A stretch of 64,000 bases of DNA from SpSt-28 sp036824555 (GTDB lineage: Archaea > Aenigmatarchaeota > Aenigmatarchaeia > CG10238-14 > SpSt-28): the NCBI GenBank assembly GCA_036824555.1, contig DAISZX010000001.1, positions 19,528 to 83,527 of the forward strand, written 5' to 3'. Shown here piece after piece: positions 8,151 through 16,082 of the stretch (the first letter of the stretch is position 1; each line of letters begins with the position of its first letter). A program made the translations under genes and the position numbers. Below the pieces are notes generated by a model. The model made no database searches and was not told the DNA's origin. It worked only from the letters and a program-made list of their open reading frames with translations.

Positions 8151-8734
8151 AATCCTCTCCTGTCCATTTCATAGTTCACAATTGCTATGACTTGGGAACT
8201 GAGATACTCTATTTTTCCAATCGATATCTTTTTTATACCGTTTCTTAAAAGAAATGCCTCCTCCTTTTTCGGTATACCTTTGTTATCCCCTAAAATAAAA
8301 ACTGCGTTGTTCTTTATTTCAACATTCCTTATATCCTCCCCATCAGCATGCAAATAAAAAACATTTTCATTACCATACTCCTTAACTTTATCCTTCACCA
8401 CTTCCTCAAAGCTTTTTTTCTCTACGTATATCCCGGCTTCCGAGCTATTTTTCCCAATCCCAAAATTCCTTATTGCTATCTTTATATGGGATGCTATATT
8501 CCTTTCATCTGGCGAAACATTTTTCAGTTCATTTGTAAAGAAAGTTATTGTTAATGGCGGAGAGGGTGGTCCATTGAGTATTACATGAAACTTAACATCT
8601 TTTCTCAAGGAATATGATAAAAATATTGCAGTTGAAACGCATCTAGCTACTAAATCCATTCTCCCGGCGTTTGGTAAATCGTTAAGCTTAAAATCTTTGG
8701 TTACTCCTCTAGAGAATAATATAAATTCTCTCAT
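8147..8734 (-). CDS. trmY: tRNA (pseudouridine-54 N1)-methyltransferase TrmY
   Basis: A 195-aa SPOUT-class methyltransferase that converts pseudouridine 54 of tRNA to N1-methylpseudouridine using AdoMet. The family opening MREFILFSRGVTKDF and the C-terminal trefoil-knot segments FILGDNKGIPKKEE and KISIGKIEYLSSQVIAIVNYEMDR are clear. It overlaps srp54 upstream and pus10 downstream by 4 nt each. The length is normal. Confidence 0.92.
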   Translation of the reverse strand: MREFILFSRGVTKDFKLNDLPNAGRMDLVARCVSTAIFLSYSLRKDVKFHVILNGPPSPPLTITFFTNELKNVSPDERNIASHIKIAIRNFGIGKNSSEAGIYVEKKSFEEVVKDKVKEYGNENVFYLHADGEDIRNVEIKNNAVFILGDNKGIPKKEEAFLLRNGIKKISIGKIEYLSSQVIAIVNYEMDRRGL

Positions 8735-10032
8735 AATCTCAAACCAAATCTTTTCATAATTTGCTCTAGTTGACCTCTCTTTAAACCCTTAATTCCACCA
8801 ATACTCTTCATAACTTTCCTCATCTTAAAGTATTGATCTAAGAGCTCTCTAACTTCTTCTTCTTTCGTTCCACTCCCCCTAGCAATTCTTCTTATCCTGC
8901 TTTCATTTATTATTTCTGGATTTTTCCTTTCTTCTGGAGTCATTGATTGTATCATATATTTCCATTTTTTCATCTTCTCCTCTTGCTGTTTTAATAAATC
9001 CTTTGGTAAACTAAATCCTGGAATCATTGATATTATGTTGGAAAGAGGCCCCATGCTCCTTATCGACTCTATTTGTTCGACAAAGTCCTCGAGGCTAAAT
9101 TCTCCCTCTACAATTTTCTCAATTTTCTCTGGTTTAACTACTTCTCTTGCCTTCTCTAACAGAGTTTCTAAGTCACCAAGTCCAAGCATTCTTGAAACAA
9201 ACCTTTTTGGGTCATACTTTTCAAATGCATCAAATTTTTCCCCAGTGCCAATGAACTTAACTTTAGCTCCAGTAACACTGCAGGCAGCTATCGCTGCCCC
9301 ACCCTTTGCTGACGAATCCATTTTTGTTATTATTATACCAGTTATCCCAACAAGCCTATTAAACTCTTCAGCTTGCTTTCTTGCTACCTTTCCTATATCA
9401 GCTGGCAAAACCAATAAAACTTCATCAGGCTTTACTATTTCTCCTAATTTTTTTAACTCCTCAGCTAGTTCCTTATCTAAGGCATCCCTACCAGCAGTAT
9501 CGTAGATAATATAATCGTAGTCCTTGAGCTTCTCCAAACTTTCTCTTGCAGTTTCAAAAGCGTCCTTACCGATTAAAAATTTAACGTTTATTTTTTCCGC
9601 AATTTGTTTTAGTTGTTCAAAAGCTGCAGGCCTATGATAATCCAGACAAACTAAAGCCACTTTACCCCTCTTTTTCAAATAGTAAGCTAATTTTCCTGCG
9701 GTGGTAGTTTTTCCACTTCCGAAAAGACCAATTAACATTATTCTCTTTCCATTGATATCGCTAGCCTCTCTGCCAAGAATTGAAACTAATTCATCGTAAA
9801 CAACTTTAATCAAGTACTCTTTCAGCGTTAAACCTTCAGGAATTTTTTCCTTTAAAACCTTGTTTCTAACTTTTTCAACAAAGTTGTTAGTTATGTCGAT
9901 ATCAACGTCTGATTGTAGGAAAATAATCTTAAGTTCTTTCAAGAAATCCTCTATGCTTTTCTCATCAACGCTACTTTTCCCAATTATTTTTCTAATTGCG
10001 TTTTTCAGTCCTTCAGAGAATGTTTCTAACAT
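8731..10032 (-). CDS. srp54: Signal recognition particle protein SRP54
   Basis: A 433-aa SRP54 GTPase, which binds signal sequences and SRP RNA and delivers ribosomes to FtsY. N domain 1-95; G1 loop IGLFGSGKTT at 101-110; DTAGRD near 178; TKMDSSAKGG near 236; methionine-rich M domain from about 300 with SMGPLSNIISMIPGF and the RNA-binding SRIRRIARGSG. It is encoded 33 nt after its receptor ftsY and overlaps trmY by 4 nt. Confidence 0.95.
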   Translation of the reverse strand: MLETFSEGLKNAIRKIIGKSSVDEKSIEDFLKELKIIFLQSDVDIDITNNFVEKVRNKVLKEKIPEGLTLKEYLIKVVYDELVSILGREASDINGKRIMLIGLFGSGKTTTAGKLAYYLKKRGKVALVCLDYHRPAAFEQLKQIAEKINVKFLIGKDAFETARESLEKLKDYDYIIYDTAGRDALDKELAEELKKLGEIVKPDEVLLVLPADIGKVARKQAEEFNRLVGITGIIITKMDSSAKGGAAIAACSVTGAKVKFIGTGEKFDAFEKYDPKRFVSRMLGLGDLETLLEKAREVVKPEKIEKIVEGEFSLEDFVEQIESIRSMGPLSNIISMIPGFSLPKDLLKQQEEKMKKWKYMIQSMTPEERKNPEIINESRIRRIARGSGTKEEEVRELLDQYFKMRKVMKSIGGIKGLKRGQLEQIMKRFGLRL

Positions 10033-10065
10033 AAATCAATCTTCCCTTTTAACAATTTATTCGGC

Positions 10066-11127
10066 TTAAAAGCTTAGCAAATTATCTAGAAACTCTTCTT
10101 TATCAAAGTATTTGATATCTTCGTAATTTTGGCCATTACAAATGAAAAGTATAGGTTTTTTTAACAAGTAAGAAACTGAAAGTATTGCTCCCCCCTTTTC
10201 ATTAACATCTAGCTTAGTGAATATCAATGCGTCAACTCCAACCTCGTTAAAAAATTTTGCTTGATTTAGGGCATCATTTCCAGTTAAGCTATCTATAACT
10301 AAAACTTTTAAATCTGGCTTATTAACTCTAACAATTTTTTTCAATTCCTCCATTAAGTTCTCATTCGTATAACTTCTGCCGGCAGTATCCGCAAGTACTA
10401 CATCTATCCTTTTCGATTCGGCATGCTTTTTTGCATCAAATATGACTGCAGCAGGGTCAGCACCATATCTTTGCTTTATAACAGTTAAACCAATTTTCTT
10501 TGCATGTTCTTCCAGCTGCTCAATAGAAGCCGCCCTAAACGTATCTCCAGCAGCCATAACACAGCTAAATCCTCTCTTTGATAAAAAATTTGCAACTTTT
10601 GCTATGGTAGTTGTTTTTCCAGAGCCATTAAAGCCGAAGAATACTATCAAGTAAGGTCTTTTTCTTCTTATTTCATCTTCCAAATTTATTTTTGGCAAAT
10701 CCAAAATCTCACTCAAACTCTTTCTTATGGCACTGACTACGAATTCTTTTTCCTTACCCCTCTTTATTTCTTTTCCCTCCAATTCATTAATCAAATCCTC
10801 TTTTATCTTTCTTGCGACTTCATAAGCAACGTCTGCTTCTAAAAGCTCTATTTCTAAGTTGCTTAGGATTGGCTCTAAATCTTCTCTTTTCAATCTTTTC
10901 TCTAAAACTTTTTTTACTATTTTCTCCTTAAGCTCAGAAAATAGGTTTTTGTTCTTCCTAACTTCTCTTACCTCTTCCTCTATTTCTGGTATCTTACTCT
11001 CAATTTTCTCTTCAATTATCACCTCAGGCCTTTTTACAATTTTCTCTTTCTCTTCTTCTATCTCTTTCTGCTTACCAGCTATCTTTTCGGCTATTTCTTT
11101 AAATTTTTTCTTCAGAAAATCAAACAT
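10066..11127 (-). CDS. ftsY: SRP receptor FtsY
   Basis: A 353-aa SRP receptor GTPase. It has a highly charged Lys/Glu-rich N-terminal region (residues 5-60) typical of FtsY, then the NG domain with GFNGSGKTTT near 165, DTAGRSYTNENLMEEL near 248 and TKLDVNEKGGAILSVSY near 305. It works with SRP54 encoded next to it in co-translational targeting to the membrane. It starts at the nucleotide after the prefoldin alpha stop, matching the common archaeal pfdA-ftsY order. Confidence 0.95.
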   Translation of the reverse strand: MFDFLKKKFKEIAEKIAGKQKEIEEEKEKIVKRPEVIIEEKIESKIPEIEEEVREVRKNKNLFSELKEKIVKKVLEKRLKREDLEPILSNLEIELLEADVAYEVARKIKEDLINELEGKEIKRGKEKEFVVSAIRKSLSEILDLPKINLEDEIRRKRPYLIVFFGFNGSGKTTTIAKVANFLSKRGFSCVMAAGDTFRAASIEQLEEHAKKIGLTVIKQRYGADPAAVIFDAKKHAESKRIDVVLADTAGRSYTNENLMEELKKIVRVNKPDLKVLVIDSLTGNDALNQAKFFNEVGVDALIFTKLDVNEKGGAILSVSYLLKKPILFICNGQNYEDIKYFDKEEFLDNLLSF

Positions 11128-11535
11128 TCACTCTTTCACCCTTCTTATACTTTCTACTATCCTTTTCTGCTGGTTAAGTATGTTTCCGATCTCCTCTTCT
11201 ATTTCCTTTATAGCCTCTTTCAAAACATCAATCCTTCTTCTCAAAATTTCCGCTGCACCATTTTTATCCAATTCTAAAATTACTCCTGCACCAATGTTTA
11301 CTAAAAATCTTTCTTCTGTCATTTTTCCTTTACAATAAACTCCACTACCAATTGAGAAAAGAGAATCCGTACCTTCTTTCAACTCTTCTAAAGAAGAAAT
11401 CGTATTTTCCATTTCTTCAATCTTTTCAACAATTTTCTCTCTTTCCTCTAGAAGAGCTTCTAATCTAGCTTGCAAGCTCGAATATAGTAATACCGCTTCT
11501 CTTTCTTTCTCTTCCATAAAATCTTTTTCTCCCAT
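11128..11535 (-). CDS. pfdA: Prefoldin alpha subunit
   Basis: A 135-aa prefoldin alpha (GimC), part of the jellyfish-shaped hexamer that hands unfolded proteins to the thermosome. Two long coiled-coil helices (residues 5-50 and 95-133) flank a beta-hairpin region containing GSGVYCKGKMTEERFLVNIGAGVILE. It is the first gene of the nine-gene minus-strand run ending at DUF655, and its upstream region runs towards the 5S rRNA. Confidence 0.9.
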   Translation of the reverse strand: MGEKDFMEEKEREAVLLYSSLQARLEALLEEREKIVEKIEEMENTISSLEELKEGTDSLFSIGSGVYCKGKMTEERFLVNIGAGVILELDKNGAAEILRRRIDVLKEAIKEIEEEIGNILNQQKRIVESIRRVKE

Positions 11536-11889
11536 ACTATTTACTTTTGATGTTTTTACTAGGCTAAGTTATTGAAAGGTTAATTGAAAGTACTTTTTCA
11601 TTACTCACTCTACTACCTTTAATCTGTTTTGGCTACTAGATTTGTTATATAGTTTAATTAGTTTAGAAGAAAGCTTATGGACAAAAGCATCATATCAAAG
11701 CGGTTAACCAAAATGAGTGTTTTTCTCGAATAACATTTATGAAAGATTAGCTTTTGCTATCTCCATTTGTTCAATCTCTTATTTTTTAATCTGTTTTGAG
11801 GCTAGTTTTACTCGTAATGTAAAGTTTTGAGTAACAAAATTTATGAAGCCTTTTTTAAGCTTATAAATTTTAGACGATAAAGAATGATT
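11536..11889. other. Intergenic region upstream of pfdA and 5S rRNA
   Basis: This 354-bp AT-rich stretch holds no convincing gene. It contains the 5S rRNA promoter at its right end. A 14-nt motif TTTAATCTGTTTTG occurs twice (11618-11631 and 11785-11798), each followed by a GCTA-containing stretch, and two further similar stretches carry TAACA and TTTATGAA (near 11732 and 11831). This suggests an old partial duplication of the region. I see no tRNA and no C/D box guide RNA. Confidence 0.5.
11860..11870 (+). promoter_or_regulatory. TATA box of the 5S rRNA gene
   Basis: The element CTTATAAATTTT is centred about 25 nt before the mature 5' end of 5S rRNA, the expected archaeal TATA-to-start distance. 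The preceding purine/A-rich AAGC could form part of a BRE. Confidence 0.7.
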
Positions 11890-12009
11890 GGTTGGCGGCC
11901 AGATCGGGAGGGAAACACCCGGTCTCGTTCCGATCCCGGAAGTTAAGCCTCCCGGAGGTGTGGAAAGTACTGCCCCGCATGGGGTGGGAAATCCACGTCG
12001 CTGCCAACC
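11890..12009 (+). rRNA. rrf: 5S ribosomal RNA
   Basis: A 120-nt 5S rRNA. The terminal helix pairs GGTTGGC at the 5' end with GCCAACC at the 3' end. The internal hallmarks of 5S are present, including GATCCCGGAAGTTAAGC in the loop A-B region, AGTACTG and the GTGGGAAATCCAC helix. It lies apart from any 16S/23S genes in this window and is followed 48 nt later by tRNA-Asp. A run of seven T follows it. Confidence 0.95.
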
Positions 12010-12020
12010 GAATTTATTAA

Positions 12021-12027
12021 TTTTTTT
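12021..12027 (+). terminator. Oligo-T terminator after 5S rRNA
   Basis: Seven consecutive T lie 12 nt after the 5S 3' end, a typical archaeal intrinsic stop signal. tRNA-Asp follows without an obvious promoter, so some read-through is likely. Confidence 0.5.
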
Positions 12028-12057
12028 ATTATCTGAGTAAACTCTAAAATTATATAT

Positions 12058-12130
12058 GCCCTCGTCGTCTAGTGGTCTAGGATGCAGGCCTGTCACGCCT
12101 GAGACCCGGGTTCGAATCCCGGCGGGGGCG
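12058..12130 (+). tRNA. tRNA-Asp (GUC), no intron
   Basis: The acceptor GCCCTCG pairs with CGGGGGC with one T-G pair, and the discriminator is G. The anticodon stem CAGGC/GCCTG encloses the loop CTGTCAC, giving anticodon GTC. The T arm is CCGGG-TTCGAAT-CCCGG. There is no intron and no encoded CCA. It lies 48 nt behind the 5S gene. Confidence 0.95.
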
Positions 12131-12294
12131 CTTGAAAGGCTCTTTCCATTTTATTAACATTAAAGGAGCTGAAGTCGAAAATAAAATCCTAACTTCGAGT
12201 ATGTTATAATTTGAGAGAAAAGATCGTTTTGGAAAGTTAGAGACTATTTGCTAAAGAGTTAAAAGTTGAACAATTTTAATGTATAGAACCTCTA

Positions 12295-13443
12295 TTACAC
12301 CCTTTTGTAGCATTTTCCATCCTTTCCTATGTAAAATCCTTCAGGACAAGTAACGCAAGTGTTATTGTAAGTTTGATAGCCTTCCGGACATTCTACACAA
12401 GTTTTGTTGTCGGAAGCTAATCCAGTTCCGTTTGGACATATATTAACGCATTTGTTATTGTAGGTAAAGGGATAATCCTTGGGACAATCCAAGCAAATAT
12501 AGTCTTTATTTCCGACTCCTGTGCCGCCAGGGCATTTGTTATAACAAGAACCATTATAATAAAATGGATACTCTTTTTTGCAAGGATTTTTGCAATAGTA
12601 TTTTATTATTGAAGTGTTGAGAAAATGTAGACAATTCTCAATTATCTTGCCTATTTTGTATGTGGTATCAAATGGTATCCATACACCATCTTCAGTTTCA
12701 AAATATTGAAATTCCTTCTCTTTTGAGTAAAAAGAGAGCTCGTTGATTAAATCTTCTATGTTTTTGGTCGGGAAGAAGACTTCTGCCCATGCATGGTGAC
12801 AATTAATAACATATCTTATCCTAACAAAACTCCCTATAGAAGCACTCATAGAAGCAAAAAGTATCGCTTGGTCATCACACTTTCCGGCTTTGAGCTTTAG
12901 GGTTTCATTTGGAGGTAAAGCTTCCGAATAACTTCCTGGCAAATATCTGATGTTCTCCTTAATCCACTTATACAACAAGAAATTGTAAAGTAAGTAAGGA
13001 AATGTCGAAGCTCCGTAGTTAGGTAAGAGAGAAATCGTAAATTCTTTCAAGCCTTCAGGATCTATTTTCTCTTCGCACTCATAACTTACAAAAGCGTCAA
13101 CAAGCTTTTTGTATATAATATCGACTTCTGGCTGAAAGTATATACATTTTCCGGTTCTATTCTCATAAATTTGAAGATATCCTATTTCACATTTTTCGTA
13201 ACACAACCCTCGAAAATATATTGGATATTTTTTTGGACAGCTTGACGACTCATGTAAAATTAGAGTAGATTCAGCCCTTTTTAAACTCTCGTTTTCCATT
13301 TTAAATTCCAATATTGGAGTAAATTCCTTCACAGTCTGGTTGAATTTATATTCTTCTTCAACCACGAAAAACTCTTTCAAGCTATGAAAAATTAGAGCTA
13401 AAATTAAGATAACAATCAAAAAAATGAACACTTTCTTCATCAT
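12295..13443 (-). CDS. Membrane-anchored transglutaminase-like protein with cysteine-rich repeats
   Basis: A 382-aa protein. An N-terminal hydrophobic helix (5-25) should anchor it or act as a signal, with the rest outside. A transglutaminase/protease-like core carries the triad Cys189 (AGKCDDQA), His217 (CHHAWAE) and Asp259 (WIPFDTT). Cysteine-rich modules flank it: one at 69-100 and three or four at 284-378 of the form CPxxYPFxYNxxCxxxCPxGTG, resembling furin-like or GCC2/GCC3 cysteine repeats, which is unusual for an archaeon. Several N-x-S/T sites fit an extracellular, glycosylated protein. It follows a radical SAM gene by 2 nt. Whether it cross-links, hydrolyses or binds is unknown. Confidence 0.75.
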   Translation of the reverse strand: MMKKVFIFLIVILILALIFHSLKEFFVVEEEYKFNQTVKEFTPILEFKMENESLKRAESTLILHESSSCPKKYPIYFRGLCYEKCEIGYLQIYENRTGKCIYFQPEVDIIYKKLVDAFVSYECEEKIDPEGLKEFTISLLPNYGASTFPYLLYNFLLYKWIKENIRYLPGSYSEALPPNETLKLKAGKCDDQAILFASMSASIGSFVRIRYVINCHHAWAEVFFPTKNIEDLINELSFYSKEKEFQYFETEDGVWIPFDTTYKIGKIIENCLHFLNTSIIKYYCKNPCKKEYPFYYNGSCYNKCPGGTGVGNKDYICLDCPKDYPFTYNNKCVNICPNGTGLASDNKTCVECPEGYQTYNNTCVTCPEGFYIGKDGKCYKRV

Positions 13444-13445
13444 TT

Positions 13446-14528
13446 TTATCCCCTCACAACCAAGCCAAACTCTTTAGCTTTTTCCACAACTTTTCTATAC
13501 TCTTCCCTACTTATCCTTCTGTTTATCTTCTCGTTTTTAATCGCTTCAAAGCAAGGATAGTATTGATCCATTATGTTCACTATGCATTTTCTTCCTAAAT
13601 TTTTAGAGATCCATTCCAATATTGGAAAGCTACAACATTCAACATGGTTCGGCAAAACTAAATGCCTAACAACAACTTCAGCTTGTTTGCTAGCAATCAA
13701 ATGATTCCTACTTACAACATCCCAATAATTTTTCACTTTTGTCAGTTCTTCAGAACATTTTCCTGGTCCAAATTTAAAATCCGTTAAATAAACATCGACA
13801 AAACCGTCTAAAAGCTTCATAGAGATTTCGCTCATGTACATGTTACTATTCCAAACAATTGGAACATTTTCCTTTACGTATTCAAAAATTTCAAAAATTT
13901 TATGCAAGTAAGGAGTTGGTTCTCCGCCAACAAGGTTTACATTCCTACATCCTTCTCTCCTCCTCCTTTCTATTATTTTTGCTAGAACTTCTGGCTCAAT
14001 TTCTTCTCCCTTCTCTAAACGATAGCTTATCGTGTAATTCTGACAAAATATGCATTGCATGTTGCAGGACCAGAAAAAAATCGTGTGAGAAGGTGTAATA
14101 AAGCTTTCCTCACCCATGTGAATGAATTCAGAAGAAATCCTAACATCATTACCTACCTGACAAAAGCCTTTTAAGCCAGCTTTTCTATCGGCTTTACACT
14201 TCCACTCACATAACTGACAACTTTTCACAATTTCATTAGCTATAATTTTCTTAAGCGTTAGGAGATTTGTTTTGCGAAATCTAAGCTTTACATTTTCATC
14301 CCACTTAACCTCTTTAAGCAAACTATCATGCAACTCTAATAGCTCGTCTAAGGTAGAGTCTTTTCTTATTTCCACATCAAAACTCTTCAGGATAAGAAAT
14401 TTTGCTGCAGAGCGATTATGAACTACACTAACATATCTCTTTAAAATTCTTCTTATCTCTTCATCTTCAAGGGCATAAACTGCATCTGGTCTTAAATACA
14501 TAACATCGAGATTTATTATTTCTTCCAT
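13446..14528 (-). CDS. Radical SAM protein of the PflX/PflA-like group (COG1313 type)
   Basis: A 360-aa radical SAM enzyme. The [4Fe-4S] motif CNMQCIFC gives Cys155, Cys159 and Cys162. It is preceded by a second cysteine set, Cys104, Cys107, Cys111 and Cys123 (CQLCEWKC...GFC), characteristic of the PflX-like group. A GGEPT motif for AdoMet binding follows near 201. The residues before 100 are an extra, uncharacterised N-terminal region. The substrate is not known; relatives activate glycyl-radical enzymes or act in undefined maturation. It lies directly upstream of the Cys-rich transglutaminase gene, so a maturation role for that protein is possible but unproven. Confidence 0.8.
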   Translation of the reverse strand: MEEIINLDVMYLRPDAVYALEDEEIRRILKRYVSVVHNRSAAKFLILKSFDVEIRKDSTLDELLELHDSLLKEVKWDENVKLRFRKTNLLTLKKIIANEIVKSCQLCEWKCKADRKAGLKGFCQVGNDVRISSEFIHMGEESFITPSHTIFFWSCNMQCIFCQNYTISYRLEKGEEIEPEVLAKIIERRRREGCRNVNLVGGEPTPYLHKIFEIFEYVKENVPIVWNSNMYMSEISMKLLDGFVDVYLTDFKFGPGKCSEELTKVKNYWDVVSRNHLIASKQAEVVVRHLVLPNHVECCSFPILEWISKNLGRKCIVNIMDQYYPCFEAIKNEKINRRISREEYRKVVEKAKEFGLVVRG

Positions 14529-14537
14529 ATTAATTTT

Positions 14538-15641
14538 ATGTCGAATAACGATTTTCCATTTTTTAGAAAGTTATACGAAGAATACAGGAGTTTTGAAAAG
14601 GATTTTTTCTTAGAAAACTACAGATATTGGGTTGGCAATGAAAATGTGTCTCTGAATAAAGCAAGGAATGGAATTTATGCTAAAATAAAGACATTTTTAT
14701 GCTTTTTAGATTTTTTAAGGACAATTTACTATTCTGGAGACATTTTTGAGGCAATCAAGAAGCATAACGAAGATATTTGGTTTGGCTATGAAATTTTGAG
14801 CTTTCTTTTGAATAAAGATCTAATTAAAATAAAAAACGGTAGAGTAATATTCAAAGAAAGCTTTGATGAATTTTTTATTAAACAATTAAGCGAAGCAGAG
14901 ATAATTAGAAAGCTTAAGCGTAAGTTGAAAAGAAAGCTGGAATTAGAAAAACCAATGCTATACAATCTAGTTCCAAATTCTCATTTTAAATGGAAGTCAA
15001 AGTACGATCAAATACCAATAACAACTAAATCAGCTATCTCAATTTTATCAAAAATTTCACAATATTATCCTATAAAAGCAAGCTTTGCTTTTATTGGTGA
15101 CGATGATTTTCTCTCCATACCATTTTCAATTATTTTTAATATTCCTACGTTTTCCCTAGACAAAGACAAAAGTTTGCTTTCAGAGGTTGAAGGTATAAGT
15201 AAGAAACTAGGGCTCAACATTAAAGTTATTGAAGCCGACTTTGTAAGAACAAAAAAAGTTGAGAATTTTTACGGATGTTACACAAATCCGCCTTACAATT
15301 ACTTTGGCCCTCTTAAATTTTTAAGCTTCATTTTACACTCTCTTGAGAAAGAGGGAATAGTTTTCATGGTTTTAGGAAGTGATATGGTTGGGAGAAGATT
15401 TGTGCACTTGCAGAAGGAGATAGCCAATCTAGGATTTTCGATAAAGGAAATATTTCCATCGAGTGTTTCTTATAGATTTCATCTTCACCATAAGGAAGAT
15501 GAGTTAATTTACAAAAAGATGAAGAGTTTGGGTATAGATATTAAAGAAAAAGAAACTCTTTTTGCGTCTCTATATGTTCTAGAGCATGTTGGTAATGTTA
15601 AAAAAGTTAGCAGAACCTCAAACATTTATTCCTACGTTTGA
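14538..15641 (+). CDS. bpsA: N4-bis(aminopropyl)spermidine synthase (branched-chain polyamine synthase)
   Basis: A 367-aa BpsA, which adds aminopropyl groups from decarboxylated AdoMet to spermidine to give branched polyamines found in thermophiles. The N-terminal half is a winged-helix-like region. The Rossmann methyltransferase-like core has FIGDDDFLS with GDDD at 187-190 and TNPPYN with NPPY at 250-253, the two motifs that distinguish BpsA. The C-terminus contains the Phe/His-rich SYRFHLHHKEDE. The AdoMet decarboxylase gene follows 82 nt later and would supply the donor. The start ATG is 9 nt from the divergent radical SAM gene. Confidence 0.9.
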   Translation: MSNNDFPFFRKLYEEYRSFEKDFFLENYRYWVGNENVSLNKARNGIYAKIKTFLCFLDFLRTIYYSGDIFEAIKKHNEDIWFGYEILSFLLNKDLIKIKNGRVIFKESFDEFFIKQLSEAEIIRKLKRKLKRKLELEKPMLYNLVPNSHFKWKSKYDQIPITTKSAISILSKISQYYPIKASFAFIGDDDFLSIPFSIIFNIPTFSLDKDKSLLSEVEGISKKLGLNIKVIEADFVRTKKVENFYGCYTNPPYNYFGPLKFLSFILHSLEKEGIVFMVLGSDMVGRRFVHLQKEIANLGFSIKEIFPSSVSYRFHLHHKEDELIYKKMKSLGIDIKEKETLFASLYVLEHVGNVKKVSRTSNIYSYV

Positions 15642-15723
15642 GATTTTCAATCAAAAAATAATTTAAAAGGAAAATACAATAAAAAATTAGGAGACTCAGG
15701 GAGCATGGGTAGTATATTGAAAC

Positions 15724-16077
15724 ATGAAGGTAAAGCATTTGAATGTAAAATTGGCCAATTGTAGAATAGACGAAAATTTGTTTAGCGACGAGTCTTTTAT
15801 CGAAAAAGTTTTTGATGAAATTGTTGATAAACTAAAAATGACTTTTATCGACAAGATATCTTTCAAATTCAATCCCCATGGCTTAAGCATGCTCTACTTG
15901 ATTGCCGAAAGTCATATTGCCATTCACACTTGGCCAGAATACAAGCTGGTAGATTTAGAAATCGTGACATGTAAAGAAGAATCTGATGTTATAGAAGGTT
16001 TGAAAGTTGCTATGGATTATTTCAAGCCGGAAAAAGTTGAAACTAACTACTGGGAATATACTCACGAAGAAAAATAA
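15724..16077 (+). CDS. speD: S-adenosylmethionine decarboxylase proenzyme
   Basis: A 117-aa archaeal/bacterial class SpeD. The cleavage site lies in AESHIAIHTWPEY (Glu62-Ser63-His64); the self-processed Ser63 becomes the pyruvoyl group. The product, decarboxylated AdoMet, is the aminopropyl donor for BpsA encoded just upstream. The length fits the short dimeric type. An upstream ATG at 15705 is in another frame and stops at once, so I keep 15724. Confidence 0.93.
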   Translation: MKVKHLNVKLANCRIDENLFSDESFIEKVFDEIVDKLKMTFIDKISFKFNPHGLSMLYLIAESHIAIHTWPEYKLVDLEIVTCKEESDVIEGLKVAMDYFKPEKVETNYWEYTHEEK

Positions 16078-16082
16078 TTTAT

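Noticed and set aside
11779..12096. A 105-codon minus-strand frame across the 5S rRNA and tRNA-Asp
   Set aside because: It lies over two clear RNA genes; its composition follows their GC-rich helices.
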